Assembly: GCA_032718475.1 (NCBI GenBank)
Contig: JAUCBJ010008210.1
Location: 1-35,013 of the forward strand
Origin: Nemertoderma westbladi
Taxonomy: Eukaryota; Xenacoelomorpha; Nemertodermatida; Nemertodermatidae
DNA: 35,013 nt
Direction: 5' to 3'
A program made the position numbers and the translations under genes. Below the pieces are notes generated by a model. It was not told the origin of the DNA. It worked only from the letters and a program-made list of their open reading frames with translations, and did not search any database. Every line of letters starts with the position of its first letter. The stretch's first letter is position 1. This document shows, piece after piece, positions 22,991 through 31,906 of the stretch.

Positions 22991-23730
22991 CCGAAATCAG
23001 AAGAACCATGCGATAATCCGACGGATAGGTTACTCAGTTACAGCTCCAGATGGTACAAGACTAAGATGTTGGTAGCGTATTGGAGGGCCTACGGGGATTT
23101 CCTTAGGGGAGTTGGCAAGGATGCCAAAAGGAAACCAACCATCGATCTGGAAGCAGCGGCTATAACCGTAATATGATACGAGCTGAGAAAGAACTACGCC
23201 GACGAAGTGGACAGAATTTGCAAGCAACAACACCTTCGTCGAGACAGCGAACTCAACACGCTGTCCCCGCAGTTGAACGACGCTGGGATTCTGGTGATGA
23301 ATTCCAGAGTGGTGAACAACAGCAGCTTGGTTATCCCACCAAAACCCATAATAATCCCTAACAAATCACCAATTTGGGACTCGCATAAATCGATACTACA
23401 CAGAGGCACGAATCAGACACTCACGGAAATACGAAGGACGTTCTGGATCACCCAACTAAGGAAGAAGGTGAAGGCTGTAGTGGGGCAGTGCCAGACCTGC
23501 CGACGGATGAGAAAGGAGAGGGCCGTACAGGAGATGGCGCCATTACCGGCCAACAGAGTGAGACAACACGACCCGCCATTCACGCACTGCGGCATGGACA
23601 TGTTCGAGCCGATTAAGATATAGGTGATGCGGCACACGGAGAAACGCTACGGTATTATCTTTGTCTGCAACAACACAAGAGTGGTAGGAATAGAACTTGC
23701 ACCTCACGCTACGGCATCGGCATTTATTAA
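22991..23730 (+). repeat. Direct duplication of integrase region, right copy (740 bp)
   Basis: Partner of 21386-22112. It carries two nonsense changes relative to the left copy: CGA to TGA at 23174-23176 and AAG to TAG at 23621-23623. It is continuous with the rest of integrase, so this copy is the original continuation of pol or derives from another BEL copy. Confidence 0.9.
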
Positions 23731-24493
23731 TGCCTTAGAAAGGTTTGTAAGCTGCAAAGGGGGAACGCTCAGGGTAATATATTCGGATAACGGGACCAAC
23801 TTCGTTGGAGCGGAGAACAAGTTGGCCGAGGCCTTCGACATCCTAGAGGGAGACGATGTCAAGGCGGCTATGAGAAAACAGCAAGTAATGTAGGAAAGGA
23901 GAACGCCGTACGCGCCACATACATTAGGGTGTGTAGAGAGACTTGTGGGAAGTTCCGAGCGTTTAATGACCAAGCTGATGAACAACCATATGGTCACAGA
24001 GGACATGTTAAGAACAGTGCTAGCCAAGTGCGAGGGAATCATTAATAGCAGATGGCTATATCCAGAGAATGACAACCCGGAATCACTGGATGTGTTAACA
24101 CCAGGACACTTTCTAATGGAGAGGCCGGCGACGATCGACATGCGGGGTATAGACCCAGATGACATACATTCCCGTCAAAGCTGGAAAGTCACCAAGGCAA
24201 TAAGTGCGGAGTATTGGAGGAGATGGGTCCAAGAATATCTTCCGACGTTGCATAGGAGAAGTAAGTAGAGAAACACCAATAGGGAGTTGAAGAAGGGTGA
24301 CTTGGTAATCGTCACTGACGACACAATTATCAATAACCAATGGAGACTAGCGAGAGTGGTAGATACTTATTCCGACAAGGACGGAAGAGTCCGGTCGGTG
24401 GAAGTGAGAATAGGAGGCAAGATAGGGGCCAAAGATAGGAAGACCTACATGAGGGCCATGGGAAAGTGCTGCCTATTGGAAGGGGCACCTTAG
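22991..24493 (+). pseudogene. BEL/Pao integrase copy 2 and C-terminal DUF5641-like tail
   Basis: Repeats the zinc finger (HKSILHRG..CQTCRRMR) and the first catalytic region (THCGMDMF). It then continues with SAFINALERFV and IYSDNGTNFVGAENKL, the second catalytic Asp. After a TAG at 23891-23893, where the family has Trp, come PYAPHTLGCVERL (catalytic Glu region) and CEGIINSRWLYP, then the end-of-integrase words LTPGHFL and SWKVTKAISAEYWRRWVQEYLPTL. A TAG at 24266-24268 also replaces a typical Trp. The DUF5641-like tail follows (KKGDLVIVTDD..WRLARVVDTYSDKDGRVRSVEV) and ends at the TAG at 24491-24493. With at least four in-frame stops it is dead. Several stops are single-step changes from TGG or CGA, the pattern expected from deamination-type decay. 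Confidence 0.88.
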
Positions 24494-24518
24494 AGTTTAG
24501 CTGTCCAATATGTTTGAC

Positions 24519-24540
24519 TGAGGGGGGTGGGAATGAGGGT
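24519..24540 (+). other. Candidate polypurine tract
   Basis: A purine-rich run TGAGGGGGGTGGGAATGAGG lies just downstream of the pol stop and just before sequence assigned to the right LTR. This is where an LTR element primes plus-strand synthesis. The exact LTR start after it is not certain. Confidence 0.5.
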
Positions 24541-24740
24541 GAGACACCCTTCCCACACAAAATATAAAAAAATAATAAGCAAATAATAAAATAAGAAGTG
24601 AGATAGTAGAAAGTTAGAAAGTAATAGTAGTAGATAGTTAGATAGTACGTAAGTAGTTAGAAGTTAGGGAGTGTGGTATATAGACATACCACGAGAGTAG
24701 TAGTAGGATACATAGTACCGGAGTAGCAGGGTACATAGTA

Positions 24741-24755
24741 CCGTAAGAGGAAGTA
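24741..24755. repeat. Target-site duplication, left (15 bp)
   Basis: CCGTAAGAGGAAGTA, identical to 25310-25324. An additional flanking A on each side is shared. Confidence 0.92.
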
Positions 24756-25309
24756 CCGTGTTCAACCCCTTATCGGAAACGAACGCGGCGATGTCGTTGG
24801 AAGCAGCGCACTCGCACCACGAGGCACGCAAACGCCTCAAGTACAAAGACTGGATTCGCGAGGTAGAACTGGCGACATTTGTGCCCCTCATCATTTCTGC
24901 ATTAGGTGGGATGGCTACGGCAATGCGCCAGTTTGTGAAACGGCTGGCATACAAGCTGTCGGACCGCCGTGAAATCCGGTACTCCGACTGCGTTTCCTGG
25001 ATCTGGAGACAAATTAGTTTTGCGCTTCTGCGGTCCAGTCTGATGTGTCTTCGCGGGGCGCATTCCGCATCCAAGCGGCCAGTTCACCACGCGATATTGG
25101 ACACCTCCATACGGCTGGCGAACGCGGACACGGACTGCGGGGTTGCTGGGTAGTTCAGTTACCACTGACAGACTGCTGCTATGGACAGGATTAACAAATA
25201 ATATTAAAAATAGTTTGAATTTCCCCCGTAAATGATAAATGTATTGTGTAGTATATAATTGTTGGCATTTTGCTTTATTAAATTGACATACTGTAAGTAA
25301 AAAAAAAAA
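24756..25309 (+). mobile_element. 5'-truncated LINE nested in LTR, with A-tail
   Basis: A 554-bp insertion bounded by perfect 15-bp duplications and ending in a run of 11 A (25299-25309), the signature of target-primed reverse transcription. It carries the last ~130 codons of a LINE ORF, up to the TAG at 25151-25153. The frame is simply open at the truncated 5' end, so no start codon is expected. Recognisable words are EVELATFVPLIISALGGM and the following WIWRQISFALLRSSLMCLRG, the C-terminal signature found after the RT domain in several animal LINE families. About 150 bp of 3' UTR follow the stop. The coding part has no stop or frameshift, so the insertion is probably fairly young and younger than the BEL element. 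The LINE clade was not determined. Confidence 0.85.
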
Positions 25310-25324
25310 CCGTAAGAGGAAGTA
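25310..25324. repeat. Target-site duplication, right (15 bp)
   Basis: Second copy of CCGTAAGAGGAAGTA, directly after the A-tail. Confidence 0.92.
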
Positions 25325-26531
25325 GTTAGAAGTTAGGGAGTGTGGTATATAGACATACCATGAGAATAGTAGCAGGGTACATAGTACCGTAAGAGTTAGA
25401 AGTTAGTAAGAGTAAGAGGAGAGTTAGAAGTTAGTAAGAGTAAGTGGAGAGTTAGAAGTTAGTAAGAGTAAGTGGAGAGTTAGAAATTAGTAAGAGTAAG
25501 AGGAGAGTTAGAAGTTAGAGAATAGGGAGTGTGGTATATAGACATACCATGAGAGTAGTAGTAGGGTACATAGTACCGTGAGAGTTAGAAGTTGTGGGCA
25601 CCGAGAGCACCACGTAGTAAGAGAGTAGAGGGTGTGGTATATAGGTATAGCATAGTAGCAGTAGGGTACATAGTACCATAAGAGTTAGAAGTTGTGGGCA
25701 CTGAGGGCGCCACGTAAGTAAGTAGGAAGGTAGATACAATAATAGCACAGGCAGGGGGGAACAAAAAAAAATAAAATAAAATAAATAAAATAAAGTTAGG
25801 GGAATATCGGCACGAAGGAAAGAACCAGGAAGGAGGAAGGCCATTACTGAACGAAACTTGTAACATCTTGTTTAACGGCACTCACTTAAATTGAGCCTTT
25901 GTAAGGCCCCACCCATTGGGTGAGCGCGGGAAAGTTCGTGATGGCGGAGAGGTTAGTAAGGAAGAGAAAGGCGGAGAGAGCATGAAACGGATGGGACCGA
26001 GAGTGACGGGTCATGTCACCTCCGAGAGAGGGGGGTTAAGATGCGTCACATAGACGAGCGTATAATATAACATATATAATATATAATTATGATAATGAAT
26101 TATTATGTATAACTCTTATGTATATTATATAACATATACCGTAGTCAAGTACAACCTTTTTCCAATTAGCTACTGGGACTGGGGACTAATTGACTAGAAC
26201 GGCAGGACGAGAGTTAGACGGATCCCACAAACATGATGCGCACATATGTGGGACCCAATAAGTGTATGGAGAATGAAAACGAGAATGGGGAATCGGGGGA
26301 AGTATGGAGAGGAGGTGTTGACACGTGAGGGAGTGAAAGGAGTGCAATTCAAGTATGGGGAGCGACCAGTGAGAGAGAAAGAGTCCCAAGGGACTGGAGA
26401 GAGAATAAGGGACGACGGGGTCCGTGAGAGAGAAAGTAAGGGACAAAGAAGTCCAAAAGTAAGATTAGGGTGAGGTTGTAGAAAATTGTGTGGAGAGAGA
26501 GCACAATTGTCTCAAACAGAGACGCCAGATA

Positions 26532-26565
26532 CCTTGGTGCAACATTGCTCGCGATTGCACCAAGG
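26532..26565. other. 11-bp stem-loop in right LTR
   Basis: CCTTGGTGCAA (26532-26542) pairs perfectly with TTGCACCAAGG (26555-26565) across a 12-nt loop. A second perfect 8-bp stem, CTATCTTC/GAAGATAG, lies at 26693-26715. Either could be an RNA structure of the element's transcript. Confidence 0.75.
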
Positions 26566-27290
26566 AGGGGTAGTAATAACGTACCCAGGGGGGGGGGGGC
26601 GGTCTGGAAAGCCGACCCCGAGAAAAGAACTCCACCCCACACCCGATATTAGATTGGGTTTCAGCGGAATTGAAGCGCACTTAAGGTTGATGCTATCTTC
26701 TCACTGGGAAGATAGAATGGGGGGGAGTGTAAGCGGATTCAATTCCGATACATTATCCACCCAAAATGGGACCTGTGGCATTTTTCCAATATAGTTGGGG
26801 ATACGAGATTACCAATATTAATCTCGCCTCATAAGGCGACACAAGCCCTAAAGCCACAGAGAGAGGTGAGAGGTCAAACCACCTCGGAGGGAGAACAGCT
26901 AGTAGAGGCTAACAGCGGGGGGAAACACTCACAGGGAGTGCCAAAGTGACAATTAGTATATTCGCCAATAGCAGGGAGGGAAGCACGTGATTAGAGATAG
27001 GAAAGCATCCACTGGGTACAGAGGGCCAAGTACAGTAAGAGGTGAAACCAATATCTGTGTATATCAATCATATATTATTCTGCATTACTGATTTACCGGT
27101 CAGTTCATTAGTTACACAGTTGCAGACCGGTCATAGTTTATGACCGTCACCGCCACTAACATCACCAATTAATCTGTGTATTTTTTTCTGCTGTTACTGA
27201 TTTATCGTGATATCCATTACAAACTGATTGTGCTATTATCGTTCGGAGTATTAATATTGAGAAACAGAAACTCTATTATTTTCCCCGACG

Positions 27291-27842
27291 GCCTTTGATT
27301 GGCCGTGTAAATAGAAAGAAAATTGTGTAAAAAAAGTGTCGGACGTTTGTGAAATTTAAAAGAGTTTATTTAACACCAAATTTTCTTTACATGTAAGTAT
27401 GCACTACCACTTTGCAATAGCTTAATTGATGCAGTAATATATAACCTTGATATTGATACCGAAAACGTCAATTTATTCCGTGTACTTTAGAAATTATGAC
27501 GGATCATAAGCTGACTTAATTTTGAAGAATTATCTCAAAAAAAGATAATTTCATTCATTTTACTAAATCTGTACAAACGGCCCTAGTGATGACTTTTAAA
27601 TATAATATTCATAATCTATGATAAAAATGGCACCAGAAAGTGTATTCAGTGATAACAAATTATGCATTTTATTTTTTAACTTTTTTACCCGTTTCTTATG
27701 GAATTGACCGTATGTGTTATTATGTTAATATGTATTAATGATGGTACCGTTATCCCAGAAACAACACCCTCCGCCTGTTCTGCTTGTCTAATTTAAAATT
27801 GTATCATAAGAATAGGGAGAATCTTTTAGGCTCATTAAGCCA
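27291..27842. other. Non-coding host sequence
   Basis: AT-rich. One GTGTCGGACGTTTG at about 27338 links it to the repeat family on the other side of the retroelement. No gene seen. Confidence 0.5.
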
Positions 27843-27903
27843 AGGAATGCCTGTTCACCACCACGTATGATCTTCCACAGTAAATCCTTCCACTCTGTTT
27901 ATA
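27843..27903. repeat. Single ~63-bp satellite monomer
   Basis: AAGGAATGCCTGTTCACCAC through CTTCCACTCTGTTT matches the monomer of the array at 28679-29812, but stands alone, cut off after CTCTGTTT. Confidence 0.9.
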
Positions 27904-27906
27904 TTT

Positions 27907-28670
27907 TATACACCTCTGGTTATAATATGTGTGGGATCAGCAATCAGTTGATGTGCCGGCAAGACATTTTATTTCGAAAATCAAATTGCGACAACAATTG
28001 TGGTGGAGTGATATTGGTAATAGCTCGAATGGTAACCTTTATTTTGTTTCACATTTTGGTGCAATACCGTACCTTGATACATTACGTAATCACATAATAA
28101 CTGCGCAAACGCATCTCACAGATTTGGTGTTCATCTCATCAGTTAGAAATTGAGCGTGGTCGTTGGTACAATGTAGAACGCTCTAACCGATTTTGTCAAA
28201 TGTGCAATAACAATAGTATAGAAGATGAGTTTCATTTCCTTTTAGATTTCCATTTCCGTTGAGAGTAAAATATCTTGGAAATTACTTCTCAAGGTACCAC
28301 ACCAAATTAAAATTATCCGAATTATATGCATGTTTATATAAAGACACTGCTAAAAAAAATGGTGAATCTAGGCTTATATAATATAATTGATGCATTGTTG
28401 AGAAGAAACACTTTATTAATTAATTAAGTGCTCGTTATAAATTCCAATTTCTAAATAATCGATATTATTATTATTATTATTATGGTTGAACGGTTTATTG
28501 TCTATATTTGAGCTCTGCCAGTGCCCTTCTGTTATATTATAATTCGGTTATTGCATTTAATAATGTATGAATTCATGTCTAATTTAAGTACTGTATACTG
28601 GAGTTGTGCAATTTTAAGTAGACCCTTAATTGGGTACAGTTAATTGATTCAATAAATGAAACATGAAAAA
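27907..28670 (+). pseudogene. LINE 3' end remnant between satellite monomers
   Basis: Two frames in succession resemble the C-terminal region of a LINE ORF. The first (within 27929-28150) has QLWWSDIGNSSN and YLDTLRNH. The second (28118-28262) has CSSHQLEIERGRWYN and then RFCQMCNNNSIEDEFHFLL, the C-x2-C..H Zn-knuckle-like motif common after LINE RT domains, although the final Cys is replaced. Degraded words continue to about 28420 (LGLYNIIDALLRRNTL). An ATAAATGAAACATGAAAAAA stretch at about 28652-28671 may be a decayed 3' tail. The position between a lone satellite monomer and the array suggests insertion into the array; no clear target duplication was seen. Confidence 0.72.
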
Positions 28671-28678
28671 ATCAAGTT

Positions 28679-29812
28679 GAACAGGAATGCCTGTTCACCA
28701 TCATGGTTGATCTTCCACAGTAAACCCTTCCACTCTGTTTCCTAAAGGAATGCCTGTTCACCATCATGGGTGATCTTCCACAGCGATCCCTTCCTCTCTG
28801 TTTCTTAAAGGAATGCCTGTTCACCAACAGGTATGATTTTCCACAGTAAACCCTTCCACTCGGTTTCTTAAAGGAATGCATGTTCACCAACAGGTATGAT
28901 TTTCCACAGTAATCCCTTCCACTCTGTTTCTTAAAGGAATGCCTGTTCACCAACAGGTATGATTTTCCACAGTAAACCCTTCCACTCGGTTTCCTAAGGA
29001 ATTCCTTTTCACCACCATGGGTGATCTTCCACAGTAAATCCTTCCACTCTGTTACCTAAAGGAATGCCTGTTCACCACCATGGGTGATTTTCCACAGTAA
29101 TCCCTTCCACTCTGTTTCCTAAAGGAATGCCTGTTCACCACCATGGGTGATCTTCCACAGCGATCCCTTCCACTCTGTTTCTTAAAGGAATGCCTGTTCA
29201 CCAACAGGTATGATTTTCCACAGTAATCCCTTCCACTCTGTTTCTTAAAGGAATGCCTGTTCACCAACAGGTATGATTTTCCACAGTAAACCCTTCCACT
29301 CGGTTTCCTAAGGAATTCCTTTTCACCACCATGGGTGATCTTCCACAGTAAATCCTTCCACTCTGTTACCTAAAGGAATGCCTGTTCACCACCATGGGTG
29401 ATCTTCCACAGTAATCCCTTCCACTCTGTTTCCTAAAGGAATGCCTGTTCACCATCATGGGTGATCTTCCACAGCGATCCCTTCCACTCTGTTTCTTAAA
29501 GGAATGCATGTTCACCAACAGGTATGATTTTCCACAGTAATCCCTTCCACTCTGTTTCTTAAAGGAATGCCTGTTCACCAACAGGTATGATTTTCCACAG
29601 TAAACCCTTCCACTCGGTTTCCTAAGGAATTCCTTTTCACCACCATGGGTGATCTTCCACAGTAAATCCTTCCACTCTGTTACCTAAAGGAATGCCTGTT
29701 CACCACCATGGGTGATCTTCCACAGTAAATCCTTCCACTCGGTTTCCTAAAGGATTTCCTGTTCACCACCATGGGTGATTTTCAACAGTAAACCCTTCTG
29801 CTTCTCAAGTCA
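28679..29812. repeat. ~63-bp satellite with 314-bp higher-order unit
   Basis: About 18 monomers of AAAGGAATGCCTGTTCACCA-(CCATGGGTGAT/ACAGGTATGAT)-CTTCCACAGTAA followed by CCTTCCACTCTGTTTCCT. Five monomers make a 314-bp higher-order repeat: the variant AAGGAATTCCTTTTCACC recurs near 28996, 29310 and 29624. Two monomer classes (CCATGGGTGATCTTCC and ACAGGTATGATTTTCC) alternate in a fixed pattern. Minus-strand frames give VNRHSFKKQSGRDYCGKS repeats, which I regard as by-products. Confidence 0.95.
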
Positions 29813-30189
29813 ACGTGGCTTCCTCGTTATTTTCGACCAGTCAAAGAAAGGATGGAAGCCCGGGCTGTTCTATAAGGTTGTACAGCATTTGAAGAACTGT
29901 GCCAAAATATTACTGCTTCGTTTAGGGATCGAATCAAGGCCTCCTGATTTAACTACTACTACTACTACTAGGATCGGCATGCTGCATTGCAGCTGCATTT
30001 TTAAGAATGCTGTGCCGGTCAGGTATTCTAGGTCATTGATCAAGAAAACTTGCCACATCCATGCAGCATAAAGGAGGTGCCACCTGTAGCTGCATAGACC
30101 CTCTTACTAGGGCAAATCTGGTCCTGTAACTAGGACCCCCTTAGTTCTGGGATAAGGACGCCCTTGGTCCTGGATTAAGGACCCATATA
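29813..30189. other. Non-coding, possible old SINE
   Basis: GGGATCGAATCAAGGCCTCC at about 29927 resembles a tRNA B box read on the minus strand, as in tRNA-derived SINEs, and is followed by (ACT)5-type repeats near 29953-29970. No A box was identified, so this is weak. A GGACCC/GGATTAAGGAC-type degenerate direct repeat occurs at 30120-30182. Confidence 0.25.
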
Positions 30190-30415
30190 CTTCGCTGCAG
30201 GGGTATATGGCCTGGCCAGGCAGATGGTGATCTACCAATGGCTGGTCAGGAGTAGAGTGTTCTCATGTCCACTCTGAGTGCACTTCACTGCGACCTGCAC
30301 CTGGCAGCAGGGGTACAGGGCATGACCCAGCAGATGAGCTGCACAGCCAATGGTGGGTCATGTGCGCCAGAGTAGATATGGGTGATGGGCCTCATATCTG
30401 ACTCCACTGCGACAC
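30190..30415. repeat. Diverged ~110-bp tandem duplication
   Basis: Copy 1 (about 30190-30295) and copy 2 (about 30302-30412) share GCAGGGGTA..GG, CAGATG, CCAATGG..GGTCA, AGAGTAG and ACTTCACTGCGAC / ACTCCACTGCGAC, in the same order. GC content is higher than in the surroundings, so this could be part of an imported repeat. Confidence 0.7.
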
Positions 30416-30569
30416 CCACCCTGTGGAATGGCAAACCAGGGTGTGGTATTTGCCCCGAGAGCTGACTTTTTTTTCCTGATTTAAAGCCAAGCCCAGTCAC
30501 CAGTAAAATAACCAAGCTGCTGCTACGATGATATTTTAGACAAATATTGCGTATACCAATTAATGTCAT

Positions 30570-30820
30570 ACCAAAATTGAGGACAATTACACCAAAAAAT
30601 TATATTACATCTATGTATTTAAATAATGTTACCCCAAAAAAAATATTCAACACCAAAAACAATAAAGCCACCCCAAAAACAATTATTCAAAACCAAAATA
30701 AATAAATGCTCCCCAAAACTAATTATTCACACCAAAATAAATAACAAATCCTTCAAAATAAATACAAATTTTCCCAAAACAATACAAATTTTCCCAAAAT
30801 AAATACATATTCCAACAAAA
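30570..30820. repeat. Degenerate minisatellite CCCCAAAACAATTATTCA (plus orientation)
   Basis: Units of about 22-26 bp built from (A/C)CCCAAAA(A/C)AA..AATTATTC or AAATACAAATTTTCC. They are the reverse complement of the units at 34296-34805. Confidence 0.75.
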
Positions 30821-30857
30821 CGTCACCTTCAAGGCAGAACCCCCTAAGTCGATTTTT
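30821..30857. repeat. 37-bp inverted repeat, left arm
   Basis: Begins CGTCACCTTCAAGGCAGAAC and continues to AGTCGATTTTT. Its exact reverse complement is at 33857-33893, about 3 kb away. Confidence 0.9.
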
Positions 30858-30994
30858 GTAGTTCTGAGATAATCGATAAAAACTGTTTATTTTTTAGAGA
30901 GATGCCTCAGTTTACTTGTTATTGTGTTTTTTGATAACTAAATATATATAGAATTCATATAATTAAACTTTCAATATGATTTAGAATTACCTTT

Positions 30995-31189
30995 GAAATA
31001 TATTGCGGTTTTTTTGTAAAAATTCTGACTTATGGTGTTTTGCCAAAACAAAGGGGAACACCGTTTTCTGGTATTATCCCGTAACTATACGATAGTTGCG
31101 GGGTATTTATTGCCTAGAAAACAAGGTATCCTCAATTTGGCAAAACACCATAAGTACGAATTTTTACAAAAAACACGCAAAATATATCA
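30995..31189. repeat. ~195-bp foldback (MITE-like) element
   Basis: The whole stretch is one imperfect palindrome centred near 31090. Matching parts include GAAATATATTGCGG / CGCAAAATATATC, TTTTTTGTAAAAATTC / GAATTTTTACAAAAAA, ACTTATGGTGTTTTGCCAAA / TTGGCAAAACACCATAAGT, ACCGTTTTCTGG / TAGAAAACAAGGT and CCCGTAACTAT / ATAGTTGCGGG. A hairpin of this length fits a miniature inverted-repeat or foldback element, or a long hairpin RNA precursor. No target duplication was confirmed. Confidence 0.85.
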
Positions 31190-31906
31190 AATAATAGCCA
31201 AGGCGTATCGTACGTCCTTAATAATTTAGTGCGTAGTGCGCACGTAATACATGTGCGCATTTGTTATTAGCTAATAAGTGCTATCTAACATGTTAACTAG
31301 CACATGATCAGGTGTTAGTATTACCTGTAAACGCAATAATAACAAATAATCACATACAATATAGCTTAACACACTTGCGCACATGTTGGAAATTTTTGAA
31401 TTCAAAATCAAAGGGCTCCATAAGTTTTTGATATTTTGGTATAAATTGCTTCTAAAATAAGTACGGGACTGTAGTTAGAATCATGTATCAATACAAATTG
31501 AACAAAATGTAGCCAAATGCAGAACTATAAGAACAAAATTTAGATTCAAGAAAGCGGAACTCTAAGTACAAAATATAGCCATGTGTGGTACTCTACAGTA
31601 AGAACAAAGTCTAGCTACAGGGTTACAGCTACGTTAAAGTAAAGTTCACTTACAGTACGTCATGACGAATAATTAAAGACCTGTTTTTTCTACAGTACGT
31701 GGCAACATTTTGAGCAACTCTATCAGCAACTTAGTAAGCATTTCAGGTTGCCGATCAAGTTGCTCTATGTAAACGCGAACTTTGTTGCTGTTAAAGATGC
31801 CTCATATAACGGAGACTAAAAGTTAATGTTGCTCAAATTAAGTTGCTAGTTGCTGACCAAATTGTCCAAAACGTCCGGCAACCTAGAGTAACTTATAGCA
31901 ACTTGG
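31190..31906. other. Non-coding AT-rich DNA
   Basis: No gene seen. Words AGCAACT and AGTTGCT recur in both orientations at 31700-31910 but do not form a clean repeat. Confidence 0.45.

Larger units (their letters stand above)
24671..25679 (+). repeat. Paired-hairpin modules in right LTR (4 copies)
   Basis: Copies at 24671-24743 (with a doubled GGTACATAGTACC part), 25341-25389, 25530-25579 and 25632-25679. The best preserved is GTGGTATATAGACATACCAC followed by GAGAGTAGTAG and then GGATACATAGTACCG. The first module is separated from the second by the nested LINE. Confidence 0.85.
19132..27290 (+). mobile_element. Composite, rearranged BEL/Pao LTR retrotransposon
   Basis: Boundaries are approximate. 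The order is left LTR remnant, RT core, peptidase A17-associated region, RNase H remains, zinc-binding and integrase domains, DUF5641-like tail, purine-rich tract near 24520-24540, right LTR. This is the BEL/Pao pol order. It is non-functional: gag, protease and the N-terminal RT are deleted, several stops and frameshifts interrupt pol, and it is invaded by two other retroelement fragments. GGTGTCGGACG-bearing host sequence on both sides suggests one insertion site, but I could not identify a short target duplication. Confidence 0.8.
24541..27290 (+). repeat. Right LTR of BEL/Pao element (interrupted)
   Basis: Contains all three blocks shared with the left LTR, four paired-hairpin modules, and AAGAGTAAG/GAGAGTTAG simple repeats. 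It is longer than the left remnant because of a nested LINE (24756-25309), a ~285-bp segment (25845-26130) and the part beyond 26313 lost from the left copy. The right boundary is inferred only from the return of GGTGTCGGACG-type host repeat at 27338. A G-run lies at 26589-26599. Confidence 0.65.

Noticed and set aside
28672-29581. Minus-strand VNRHSFKKQSGRDYCGKS repeat frames as zinc-finger-like protein
   Set aside because: The Cys and His come from the 63-bp monomer; there is no C2H2 spacing and frames are interrupted at the odd monomer of each 314-bp unit.
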